Positions 1 through 5,601 are shown, numbered from the stretch's first letter. The stretch: DNA of 5,601 nucleotides from Synergistaceae bacterium (GCA_012523155.1 JAAYJB010000035.1:1-5601); one strand, 5' to 3'. Notes: a model not told the origin generated them from the sequence alone. Numbers and translations are program-made.

Positions 1-992
1 ACCCAGCGGTCCACCAGCCGCATCCGGTGTTCCCCTGACCATTCGATGTCCAGGTCGAGGAGCTTCACTCCGCTCATGTCGAGGGCGGGGTTTTTCGTCT
101 CTACATCAGGATGGGTGGGAATGAGATGGATCTTCTTCTCCTCGTACAGCCGCTGCATGGAAGGGCCTGACGCCCAGTCGAGGAATTTTTTCCCCAGTTC
201 CGGGTTTTTTGCCCCCCTGACCAGGCCCATGGCCTCAACACCATAGGCGACTCCCTCCCGGGGATAACTGATGGTCACATCGTATCCCATCTGCTGCATT
301 TCCAGGGCGTCAACAAGAAAGAAAATCCCTCCCGCTGCCTGTGTCCTGGCTATGGGAAGGGCTCCCCCGGCTCCGCTCTTGGTATACTGCTGCACGTTGC
401 CGTCAAGCTTCTTCTGGTAAATGAAAGCCTCGTCCTCACCCATCGCCAGTACCAGGCTGAAAAGCCTGGAGACTGCCGTTCCGGACGTCCTGGCATCCGC
501 CATGATGAGCCCGTTTTTAAATGCCGGATCCAGCAGGTCCTGCCATGATACGGGGGCATCCAGTCCGTGCTCTCTCAGGAAGGCGCTGCTGAACATGAAA
601 CACAGCGGGTCCACAGCGACTCCCGTCCAGAATCCATCAGGATCACGAAAGCTTGCCGGTATAACCTCAGCTCCCCGGGGAACGTAGGGCTCGAAAATAC
701 CCTCTTTCTTCCCCGCCGCGAAAGCGTCTGCAATCCCTCCGAAGAAAACGTCGACCTGGGGATTGTTCTTCTCCGCAATGAGCCGTGCAAGCACCTCCCC
801 GGAGGGAAAACGGAGAAAATTGACCTTCACTCCCGTCTCCCGTGTGAAGGCATCGAAAATTTCCGTCGCGTAGCGTTCCGACCAGATCGTGTAAGCGTTC
901 AAAGTTCCGGAAGCGGATACCGTACCCGAAAACGCGCTGACGCACACCACTGACAAAAAAGCGGCTCCTAATAGTTTTTTTACCATAGCCAT
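1..992 (-). CDS. ABC transporter periplasmic substrate-binding protein, COG1840 (AfuA/FbpA-like) family, C-terminus cut by window edge
   Basis: Captures a solute in the periplasm and delivers it to an ABC permease; 330 codons are visible. Residues 1-27 form a signal peptide: KK at 5-6, a hydrophobic core at about 7-21, and a likely signal peptidase I site after VSA (25-27). Cys17 follows LSVV, a poor lipobox, so lipidation is unlikely. The mature part shows family hallmarks: an N-terminal strand LNAYTIWSER (31-40), VDVFFGG (80-86), QYTKSGAGG (202-210), a YPREGVAYG segment (243-251), KNPELGKKFLDW (262-273) and a closing IEWSGEHR...LVDRW (316-330). Relatives are about 330-350 residues, so only a short tail is missing. 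The first ATG is chosen because GGAGG lies 10 nt upstream; a second ATG two codons later sits too far away. The paired tyrosines that bind iron in FbpA/FutA seem absent, with FFLVDAL in that region, so a phosphorylated sugar, phosphonate or other organic ligand is as likely as Fe(III). The family is clear; the substrate is unknown. Confidence 0.93.
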   Translation of the reverse strand, partial: MAMVKKLLGAAFLSVVCVSAFSGTVSASGTLNAYTIWSERYATEIFDAFTRETGVKVNFLRFPSGEVLARLIAEKNNPQVDVFFGGIADAFAAGKKEGIFEPYVPRGAEVIPASFRDPDGFWTGVAVDPLCFMFSSAFLREHGLDAPVSWQDLLDPAFKNGLIMADARTSGTAVSRLFSLVLAMGEDEAFIYQKKLDGNVQQYTKSGAGGALPIARTQAAGGIFFLVDALEMQQMGYDVTISYPREGVAYGVEAMGLVRGAKNPELGKKFLDWASGPSMQRLYEEKKIHLIPTHPDVETKNPALDMSGVKLLDLDIEWSGEHRMRLVDRW

Positions 993-1027
993 GGCACTTC
1001 AACCTCCCCTTTTGTACTCCATAAAAA

Positions 1028-1056
1028 ATGATATATTGTTGTTTGTCCCGGCTCCA
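1028..1056 (-). promoter_or_regulatory. Candidate promoter for the substrate-binding protein gene
   Basis: On the minus strand, TATCAT (complement of 1028-1033) matches the sigma-70 -10 consensus at five of six positions and lies in an A/T-rich patch. A weak -35, TGGAGC (complement of 1051-1056), lies 17 bp further upstream and matches at only three positions. Transcription would begin near 1021 and give a leader of about 30 nt ending in the AGGGGAGG ribosome binding site. The weak -35 would suit an activator-dependent promoter, and a dyad lies directly upstream at 1058-1092. This is a visual motif match only. Confidence 0.25.
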
Positions 1057-1057
1057 T

Positions 1058-1101
1058 ATCCAGATGAGGGGCAATTTCCGGACGATCTGGATCTTTTTTT
1101 T
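1058..1101 (+). terminator. Dyad followed by T8: possible intrinsic terminator or attenuator, or an operator
   Basis: ATCCAGAT (1058-1065) and its exact reverse complement ATCTGGAT (1085-1092) form an 8-bp stem around a 19-nt loop. The right arm is followed by C and then eight Ts (1094-1101). On plus-strand RNA this has the shape of a Rho-independent terminator, though the stem is AT-rich and the loop long. It could stop antisense transcription leaving the substrate-binding gene, or end a short leader RNA ahead of the rightward operon. Alternatively the dyad is a protein-binding operator next to the leftward promoter. Confidence 0.4.
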
Positions 1102-1131
1102 GCCGAACCGGTAAAAAAACAGGCAGGGTCA

Positions 1132-1140
1132 TGGTAGAAT
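1132..1140 (+). promoter_or_regulatory. Candidate extended -10 promoter for the PH-domain/DUF1294 unit
   Basis: TGGTAGAAT fits the extended -10 pattern TGnTATAAT with one mismatch in the hexamer. No good -35 lies 17 bp upstream (TAAAAA), which extended -10 promoters tolerate. Transcription would start near 1147 and leave an untranslated leader of about 100 nt before the ATG at 1246. The site lies just downstream of the dyad/T-tract element, so a transcript from here would escape it. Confidence 0.35.
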
Positions 1141-1202
1141 TTGCTTCAGAAGCGTATTTTTCAGGCCAATGTGTCTCAATGAAAATGTGCTGCCCTGTTT
1201 TT

Positions 1203-1219
1203 CTCCATGCAGAATGGAG
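1203..1219 (+). repeat. Short perfect inverted repeat in the 5' leader of the PH-domain gene
   Basis: CTCCAT (1203-1208) and ATGGAG (1214-1219) are perfect complements separated by the 5-nt loop GCAGA, a small stable hairpin ending 11 nt before the AAGGAG ribosome binding site at 1231-1236. It contains an in-frame ATG (1207) that would add 13 residues to the next protein but has no ribosome binding site. No T tract follows, so it is not a terminator. It may be a translational or RNA-stability element, or chance. Confidence 0.35.
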
Positions 1220-1245
1220 CAATTTCTGAAAAGGAGTCGGTGAAA

Positions 1246-1761
1246 ATGGCAAAAACATCCATGACAGTAACGAAATCAGAAGGCGGAGAATCACTGGAAT
1301 ACGATTTTATTCTTTCTCCCTCGGTGGCAGGATTTCTTTTTCCGCTTGTTGTCCCGTCACTTGTTTTCCTTGCTCCGTTTATCCTGGTGAGCTTTTTTCC
1401 CAATATGCTCACGAGCATAGGGATAAACGTGAGCAAATGGACGCTCCTTCTGGGAGGGCTCCTTCTGACGGCAATTAATATAGGGATCCAGGAGATCCGC
1501 CGCCGGAGCAAAAAACTGAAACTGCACATCGATTACCTCGTATTTTCAGAGGGCATCTTCTTTACATCCATGCAAAAAGTATTTATCCAGGACATAATGA
1601 CCACCGAACTGACAAAGAGCGTATGGGAGCGGATCCTGAACCTGGGAACCATAAGAATCGCAACCGCGGGAACAGACGGCTACGAAATAGAACTGAAGGG
1701 CTATTCCGACCCTGACGAGATCGTAAAGTATATCGCCGTCCACAGGAAAGAGGGAGAATGA
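1246..1761 (+). CDS. Small membrane protein with bacterial PH domain (bPH2/DUF304-like, YdbS-type)
   Basis: The 171-residue protein has a polar N-terminus (1-20), two membrane segments (about 26-50 and 64-82) and a basic junction EIRRRSKKLK (83-92) that should face the cytoplasm. A PH-like domain follows at about 90-165. It shows the family pattern: a strand LHIDYLVFSEGIFF, then VFIQDIMTTE, then the signature ILNLGTIRIATAGTDGYEIEL (130-150), and the closing helix SDPDEIVKYI. Such domains are common in small bacterial membrane proteins; most have no known biochemical role. I chose ATG 1246 because AAGGAG (1231-1236) lies 9 nt upstream; the upstream in-frame ATG at 1207 lies in a hairpin with no ribosome binding site. 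It is the first gene of the rightward unit, 37 bp before the DUF1294 gene. Family call is good; function unknown. Confidence 0.85.
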   Translation: MAKTSMTVTKSEGGESLEYDFILSPSVAGFLFPLVVPSLVFLAPFILVSFFPNMLTSIGINVSKWTLLLGGLLLTAINIGIQEIRRRSKKLKLHIDYLVFSEGIFFTSMQKVFIQDIMTTELTKSVWERILNLGTIRIATAGTDGYEIELKGYSDPDEIVKYIAVHRKEGE

Positions 1762-1802
1762 CGGCGAAACATCCGCGCCTGTCTCCGGGGATGACACGAT
1801 GA
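1758..1802 (+). other. 14-codon minicistron linking the PH-domain and DUF1294 genes
   Basis: This short frame (MTAKHPRLSPGMTR) starts with an ATG that overlaps the PH gene's stop as ATGA. Its stop TGA (1800-1802) overlaps the DUF1294 start at 1799 as ATGATG. Purine-rich sequence (AGGAAAGAGGGAG, 1744-1756) precedes it. It could carry terminating ribosomes across the 37-bp gap and couple the two genes. The peptide itself shows no known feature, and the overlaps could be coincidental. Confidence 0.25.
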
Positions 1803-2059
1803 TGGTCCTTCTCTTCCTGCTTTTCGCTGCAAACTCGCTGGCCTTCCTGGCCATGTGGTGGGACAAGCGCCTTGCACGCCTGGACCGGAGAAGAATACCC
1901 GAGAACACGCTCCTTCTGCTCGCTCTCTGCGGCGGGGGAGTGGGGGGATGGCTGGGGATGAAGCAGTTCCGCCACAAGACGCAGCACTGGCGGTTTTCTC
2001 TGGGGCTCCCCGTGATCGCACTCCTGCAGATCGGGTTGCTTGCTTACTTCATGATATGA
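1799..2059 (+). CDS. DUF1294 family small membrane protein
   Basis: The 86-residue protein has the complete DUF1294 pattern. A first membrane helix (about 2-20) ends in the WWDKRLAR motif (20-27). RIPE (32-35) leads into a second helix rich in glycine (38-53, LALCGGGVGGWLGM). Then comes the hallmark FRHKTQHWRF (57-66) and a final helix (about 68-85). Length is typical for the family, which is widespread in bacteria and has no established function. ATG 1799 is chosen because GGGG at 1787-1790 lies 8 nt upstream; an adjacent in-frame ATG at 1802 is equally possible and changes only one residue. It follows the PH-domain gene by 37 bp and is followed by a strong hairpin, so these two probably form a unit. 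Confidence 0.9.
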   Translation: MMVLLFLLFAANSLAFLAMWWDKRLARLDRRRIPENTLLLLALCGGGVGGWLGMKQFRHKTQHWRFSLGLPVIALLQIGLLAYFMI

Positions 2060-2066
2060 AAAACAG

Positions 2067-2095
2067 GGCCGGACGGCGCCACGCCGTTCCGGTCC
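2067..2095 (+). terminator. GC-rich hairpin after the DUF1294 gene, probable terminator
   Basis: The arms 2067-2078 and 2082-2095 pair over 12 bp, with single unpaired Ts at 2088 and 2093, around a 3-nt loop CCA. The stem is almost entirely G-C and begins 7 bp after the stop codon. On the plus strand it is followed only by TTT and then Cs, a weak U tract. It may terminate incompletely and let RNA read into the propeller gene 27 bp downstream. On the minus strand the hairpin is followed by TTTTT, but no minus-strand gene ends here. Confidence 0.6.
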
Positions 2096-2122
2096 TTTCC
2101 CCCTGAAGGAGGTGCGCAGACA

Positions 2123-4003
2123 ATGAAGTTCCCGCAGCTCTCCCTTTTCAGGCGGCTCTCCGGGCGCCTCGTTTCCGTTGCACTATTCCGTGTGTTCATT
2201 TATTCCACTGTCTTTTTCACATTCCTGCTCCTCCCGTTTTCTCTCCCCTCTCCGTGCCGGGCCGACGGGCCTGCATGGGGTCCGATCCTGGAGACGGGCA
2301 AAGACGCCAATGGCCGGCTGTATGTGATCACTTCTGAAAAGGGCGGCCTGTTTGTGTCGGACAACGGAGGGAAGAGATGGAAGCATCTCGGCGGCAGAAT
2401 TCCCCCGTCCAACCTTTTTTCCCTGAGGATATCCCCGGGAGGAAGACTTTTTCTTTCCACCTTCGATGAACTGCTGGTCTCCTCCGATGGAGGACAGACC
2501 TGGAAATCCATGAAGGGCGGAGGGAGCATACGCCTGTTTTTCGAGGGCAGCGGGGGGACGTTCCTCGCAGTGGACTGGGACAGGGGGCTCCTATGGGCGA
2601 CAAAGGAGAATCCGAAGTTTGAAAAAGCCCGGGGAGGGACAGGAGAATTTGCGATCCTGGATGTGCTCGACGGGGGAACACAGGGGAAATGGGCGGCATC
2701 CTTCGGGGGAGGCGTCCTGTTTTCCGCCGACGAAGGAAGAACATGGCGTTCCGACGATGATGGACTGACGAATCAGTTTGTCCTCTGTCTTGCCTGGGCT
2801 CCTGAAACAAAGACCCTTTTCGCGGGTGCCCTCGAAGGAGGTGTCTACCGGAAAGAGGCTGGTGGTAACTGGACCCCGTCGTCCGGGGGCCTTCCTCCCG
2901 GTGTTTCCGTTCAGGCCATGGCCGCCGGGGACGGTGGGGTCGTCTGGGCGGGGACCCGAGGGAGAGGGCTGTATGTTTCCCGGGACGGCGGCAGATACTG
3001 GTACCCGCGTGTTCCCGGAGAAGAGGGAAAGATGTCCGTCACTTCCATTGTTCCCTTCCGCGGCGGTGTTCTGGCGGGGACGTCGGACAGGGGGCTTTTC
3101 TTCGCTGAAAACGATGGGGCTGCCCTGAGGCAGCTTCTTCCATCCGACCCGGTGGTGGGGCTCGATGAGACCGGAAGGGGAGAAATCGTCGCCCTTTCCC
3201 GCTCGGGGAATCTTTACGTCTCGTCGGACGGGGGGCTTTCATGGCGAAGCGCGGGCAGTACAGGGGGAAGGATGCCGGCAGCTTCTATCCTTTCGCAGGG
3301 ACGGCGGCTTTTTGCCGGTGTGAAGGACGGACTTATTCTCTCAGAGGACGGAGGTAAGAACTGGACCCGACTGGCGTTCCCTTCGGACGGGCCTCCATTC
3401 ACCATGATTTCGACCGCTGACGGCGGCCTGCTCGCCGCGACCGGAAGCGGAGGGCTGTTCCGTTCCTCTGACGGTTTCTTATGGCAGCGTGTGGAAGGAC
3501 TTGAAGGAGAGTACATTTATTCAATGGGATCCCCCGACGGGATCACGATAGCCGCCGGCACCGACAGGGGGTTCTCCGTGTCCGGAGACGGAGGGAAGAC
3601 CTGGAAAAACACGTATATTAACTATGGGATCCGGTCCCTGGCTTTTTCCGGGCCTGAAATGATCTGGGGATGTTCAAGAAACGGCTTCTGGGGCTATTCC
3701 ACAAAGAGCGGTGAGGTTGAGGAGGCGGAGATCGCCGGGTACGAATGGTCTCCCCTGGCCTATTTCTCCGAAGTTTTCAGCGGGGAACGTGAAGGCTCCC
3801 TGTTCGCCCTTCTGGGCGGATCGCTGGTGCGTCTCGTCCCAGGAGAGGGGAAAAAAACGTTTACCATGGAAACGGCAGATCTGTCCAACGCGGAGGTGCT
3901 GGCCTCCCTCAGGATTCCCCGCGGAGGAATGCTTTTCGGCACCGGAAGGGGATTTTTCCGTTCAGGCAGCGGGACCTCCTGGACGGAGATAGAGCTTCCA
4001 TGA
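2123..4003 (+). CDS. Exported multi-bladed BNR/Ycf48-like beta-propeller protein
   Basis: The 626-residue protein has a basic N-terminus (R10, R11, R15, R23), a hydrophobic stretch (about 25-41) and a likely cleavage after CRA (45-47). The n-region is long, so an uncleaved anchor is possible; Cys45 follows proline and is not a lipobox. The rest is built of repeats ending in the Asp-box/BNR signature SxDxGxxW: SDNGGKRW (79-86), SDGGQTW (121-127), SADEGRTW (201-208), a variant at 242-250, SRDGGRYW (286-293), SSDGGLSW (367-374), SEDGGKNW (407-414), SSDGFLW (448-454), SGDGGKTW (487-494), and a degenerate copy at 613-620. Repeats of about 40 residues starting LFAG/VWAGT match beta-propeller blades of the sialidase-BNR, Vps10 and Ycf48 type. 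Catalytic sialidase residues cannot be recognised, so a scaffold or binding role is more likely. The start is fixed by AAGGAGG (2106-2112), 10 nt upstream. It heads a tight three-gene run. Fold confident; function unknown. Confidence 0.88.
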   Translation: MKFPQLSLFRRLSGRLVSVALFRVFIYSTVFFTFLLLPFSLPSPCRADGPAWGPILETGKDANGRLYVITSEKGGLFVSDNGGKRWKHLGGRIPPSNLFSLRISPGGRLFLSTFDELLVSSDGGQTWKSMKGGGSIRLFFEGSGGTFLAVDWDRGLLWATKENPKFEKARGGTGEFAILDVLDGGTQGKWAASFGGGVLFSADEGRTWRSDDDGLTNQFVLCLAWAPETKTLFAGALEGGVYRKEAGGNWTPSSGGLPPGVSVQAMAAGDGGVVWAGTRGRGLYVSRDGGRYWYPRVPGEEGKMSVTSIVPFRGGVLAGTSDRGLFFAENDGAALRQLLPSDPVVGLDETGRGEIVALSRSGNLYVSSDGGLSWRSAGSTGGRMPAASILSQGRRLFAGVKDGLILSEDGGKNWTRLAFPSDGPPFTMISTADGGLLAATGSGGLFRSSDGFLWQRVEGLEGEYIYSMGSPDGITIAAGTDRGFSVSGDGGKTWKNTYINYGIRSLAFSGPEMIWGCSRNGFWGYSTKSGEVEEAEIAGYEWSPLAYFSEVFSGEREGSLFALLGGSLVRLVPGEGKKTFTMETADLSNAEVLASLRIPRGGMLFGTGRGFFRSGSGTSWTEIELP

Positions 4004-4034
4004 GCCGGGCGGGCTGCGAATCGGGGTGGCAGAC

Positions 4035-5243
4035 ATGAGAGAACTGTTCCGAAGGCTTGGAGTCCTCGCGCTTCTTTTCCTCGCGATCGTCTTTTTTTTC
4101 ACTGTGAGGGACAGCTTTGTCCGCCTGTACGGGGTGGACATGGGAAAGGAATACCGCTCCGCCTACAGCAGCTCCCAGGGGACTTTCGGAGCCATGGCGG
4201 CAGCCGGCAAATTAATCAGGTCGGAAACTCCCTTCATGCCGATCACTGAATTCATTGATTCGAAAACCGAAAACCGTTTGATCGTCGTTGATGGGGGACA
4301 GTGGCCGGAAATTTTTGCCGGTGTCCTGTCGCCTTCGGACAAGTCTCCCATTGCGTGGAGAGAGGCGGGAGAAATCTACGGGCGGAGCTTTTATTATCAC
4401 GGGGAGGAAGAACCCTTTTCCGCCATGGTCTCTGAACTGGCGGAAAAAGATGAGAGCTTCAGGTACCTGAAGCTTGTTTCTCCGGCCGGGCCCCGGTTTC
4501 TTGGTATGGCTTTGGAAGGTCCGGGAACCGCCCTGGACAACGAAGTTCCCCCTGCAGTGGCACGGCCTTTCCGCTCCCTGGCCGTCTGGCCTCTTCTGCT
4601 CGGCGCTGCGGTCTACCTGTTTCTTCCGCGGAAGAAACATCCTGCCGGGACCATTCTGTATCCCAGGTGGTCGGCGGTCATTCTTCCCGACCTTATGGCC
4701 TTCATAATGGCGGGGATTTTTCTGGGCGTACCGTTCGTTCTCACGGTCCATGTTTTTGACCGGGCCGACATACTTGACTTCTCATACGGAAGTGCATGGT
4801 TCACTCTCGTCTTCTGGCTGATCGGGCTGATTTTCGCTTCAATTCTCTACTGGTCGGCGAAATACGCCTCTTTTGCCCTGCAGATCCTTCCGGGGGAGAT
4901 GTACCTCGAGACCCTGGGAAAGCAGCTCCGCATCTCCTTCGCTGACATTTCTTCGGCCGGCTTCGAGGACTACAGGGCGCCCGGGTGGCTGCGGACGATA
5001 CTGTTTATCGCCGGTCTTGCGAACTGGCGTATGATGGGACAGGCCCTGCTGCTGTCGAGCAGAACGGACTGGGGTGTGGCGCTCACTCTCAGGAACGGGG
5101 AAACGGTTACATTTCTGTGTTCCAATATTCCGGGGGCGGACCGTATTTTCGAAGCTCTTCGTCTTCATAAAGTACCGTTTTCGAAGGAACTGGAGCGTAT
5201 GACGGCAGAAGCTGCCGGAAATGCGCAGAAAGAAAAGGACTGA
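4035..5243 (+). CDS. Membrane protein with large extracytoplasmic domain and probable cytoplasmic PH-like domain
   Basis: I do not recognise a named family. Numbered from ATG 4035 (402 residues), one helix at about 8-24 is followed by a soluble region of about 155 residues, predicted outside. Then come helices at about 182-198, 215-238 and 252-274, with a basic loop PRKKH after the second suggesting a cytoplasmic side. The C-terminal 100 residues look like a bacterial PH fold: alternating strands LQILPGEMYLETLGKQLRIS, FADISSAGFE, a hydrophobic turn region, LLLSSRTDWGVALTL and NGETVTFLC, then a helix ADRIFEALRLHKV. The tail is charged (ending QKEKD). GTG 4026 in the same frame would add three residues, but ATG 4035 has GGGGTGG 5 nt upstream. 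It lies 31 bp after the propeller gene and 29 bp before the TPR-like gene, so co-transcription is likely. The PH assignment is by pattern only and is less certain than for the gene at 1246. Confidence 0.8.
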   Translation: MRELFRRLGVLALLFLAIVFFFTVRDSFVRLYGVDMGKEYRSAYSSSQGTFGAMAAAGKLIRSETPFMPITEFIDSKTENRLIVVDGGQWPEIFAGVLSPSDKSPIAWREAGEIYGRSFYYHGEEEPFSAMVSELAEKDESFRYLKLVSPAGPRFLGMALEGPGTALDNEVPPAVARPFRSLAVWPLLLGAAVYLFLPRKKHPAGTILYPRWSAVILPDLMAFIMAGIFLGVPFVLTVHVFDRADILDFSYGSAWFTLVFWLIGLIFASILYWSAKYASFALQILPGEMYLETLGKQLRISFADISSAGFEDYRAPGWLRTILFIAGLANWRMMGQALLLSSRTDWGVALTLRNGETVTFLCSNIPGADRIFEALRLHKVPFSKELERMTAEAAGNAQKEKD

Positions 5244-5272
5244 TCCGCAAGACCCAAGGTGGTGAATGAATC

Positions 5273-5601
5273 ATGAAACGATGCTGCGGTGTTGTTTCCG
5301 GAAAGTTTTTTGCAAGGATGTGCTGCGTCCTTTTTGTTCCGCTCCTCCTTTTACCGGCATGGGCGGCGACGCCCCTCTCTCTCTCGGATTCCCGGCTCCG
5401 AAACCGGATCGAAGTGCTCGAAACTGCGCTTGTGCTCCGGAACGAGGGGGCGCGTATGGAAGCGGAAGGAAATATCCCCGGCGCGATGGAAGCATACGGG
5501 AAAAGCGCCGCTCTCTACCCCGATCCAGCACTTGAGCAGAAAATACGCTCCTTCCGCCCGGATCTCCAGGCCCTGAGAGACCGTATTGCCTCCCTGGAAG
5601 G
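5273..5601 (+). CDS. Exported protein with a TPR-like motif, C-terminus beyond the window
   Basis: Visible are 109 full codons. The N-terminus is a signal peptide: basic MKRCC start, hydrophobic core about 19-28, and a likely cleavage after AWA (29-31). It carries four cysteines in two CC pairs (4-5, 17-18), neither in a lipobox. Residues about 52-83 fit one tetratricopeptide repeat: Gly59 at position 8, Ala71 at 20, Tyr75 at 24 and Pro83 at 32, with the familiar AEGNIPGAMEAYGKSAALYP wording. The following residues (86-109) look helical, so further repeats or a coiled coil may follow. The start is set by AAGGTGG (5256-5262), 10 nt upstream; ATG 5266 is in another frame. It is third in the run, 29 bp after the membrane gene. 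The protein probably acts in the periplasm as an interaction scaffold; nothing specific can be said about its partner. Confidence 0.8.
   Translation, partial: MKRCCGVVSGKFFARMCCVLFVPLLLLPAWAATPLSLSDSRLRNRIEVLETALVLRNEGARMEAEGNIPGAMEAYGKSAALYPDPALEQKIRSFRPDLQALRDRIASLE

Noticed and set aside
930..950. Possible lipobox around Cys17 of the substrate-binding protein
   Set aside because: LSVVC has valine before the cysteine, which does not fit the usual G/A/S, and a good signal peptidase I site follows about ten residues later.
567..953. Plus-strand open frame of 128 codons inside the substrate-binding gene
   Set aside because: It lies wholly antisense to a gene with clear family motifs, and its translation is arginine- and proline-rich without any recognisable domain.
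1021..1045. Fur-box-like A/T-rich stretch upstream of the substrate-binding gene
   Set aside because: Only part of the stretch resembles a GATAAT-type repeat and no second half-site is visible; with the iron-binding residues also missing, the case is too weak.
2328..2810. Minus-strand open frame of 160 codons opposite the propeller gene
   Set aside because: It is antisense to several BNR repeats and its protein is low-complexity R/P/S-rich, typical of shadows in GC-rich genes.
2123..4003. Sialidase (neuraminidase) enzyme assignment for the BNR-repeat protein
   Set aside because: Asp-box repeats alone do not make a sialidase. The FRIP motif and arginine triad are not apparent, and the repeat spacing fits Ycf48/Vps10-like propellers better.
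4001..4034. Short GC inverted repeat AGCC...GGCT between the propeller and membrane genes
   Set aside because: A 4-bp stem with no T tract, in a 31-bp gap that carries the next ribosome binding site, is not a credible terminator.
4212..4751. Minus-strand open frame of 179 codons opposite the membrane protein gene
   Set aside because: The composition is that of a shadow frame (rich in R, P, G), there is no ribosome binding site of note, and the plus strand has well-formed membrane helices here.
1..5601. Search for tRNA, rRNA, CRISPR, insertion sequence or attachment-site repeats
   Set aside because: No tandem spaced direct repeats, terminal inverted repeats, transposase-like protein or tRNA cloverleaf pattern was seen by eye on either strand.

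Overview
The window comes from a bacterial chromosome of moderately high GC, with strong AAGGAG-type ribosome binding sites. It carries one partial gene on the minus strand and five genes on the plus strand, separated by a 253-base divergent intergenic region. No RNA gene, insertion sequence, phage gene or CRISPR array is visible. The gene set (COG1840-type solute-binding protein, bacterial PH-domain membrane protein, DUF1294 protein, exported BNR propeller, exported TPR-like protein) and codon style would fit an anaerobic diderm such as a member of Synergistota. That placement is only an inference from general resemblance.

Left part (1-992, minus): most of a periplasmic substrate-binding protein of an ABC importer, starting at 992 and running off the left edge close to its natural C-terminus. 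Its permease and ATPase genes would be expected beyond the left edge. The divergent region (993-1245) holds a weak candidate promoter for this gene, a perfect 8-bp dyad followed by eight Ts, an extended -10 candidate for the rightward genes, and a short hairpin just before the first rightward ribosome binding site.

Middle part (1246-2100, plus): a small two-helix membrane protein with a bacterial PH (bPH2/DUF304-like) domain, then a DUF1294 membrane protein. A 14-codon minicistron overlaps the stop of the first and the start of the second. A GC-rich hairpin at 2067-2095 closes this unit, with only a short T tract on the plus strand.

Right part (2123-5601, plus): three closely spaced genes (31 and 29 bp apart) that look like one operon. 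They encode a 626-residue exported protein built from about ten BNR/Ycf48-like beta-propeller repeats, a membrane protein with a large extracytoplasmic domain and a probable cytoplasmic PH-like C-terminal domain, and the start of an exported protein with a TPR-like motif. I recognise the folds but no named pathway. Together they suggest an uncharacterised envelope-associated module: two exported protein-interaction scaffolds flanking a membrane component.
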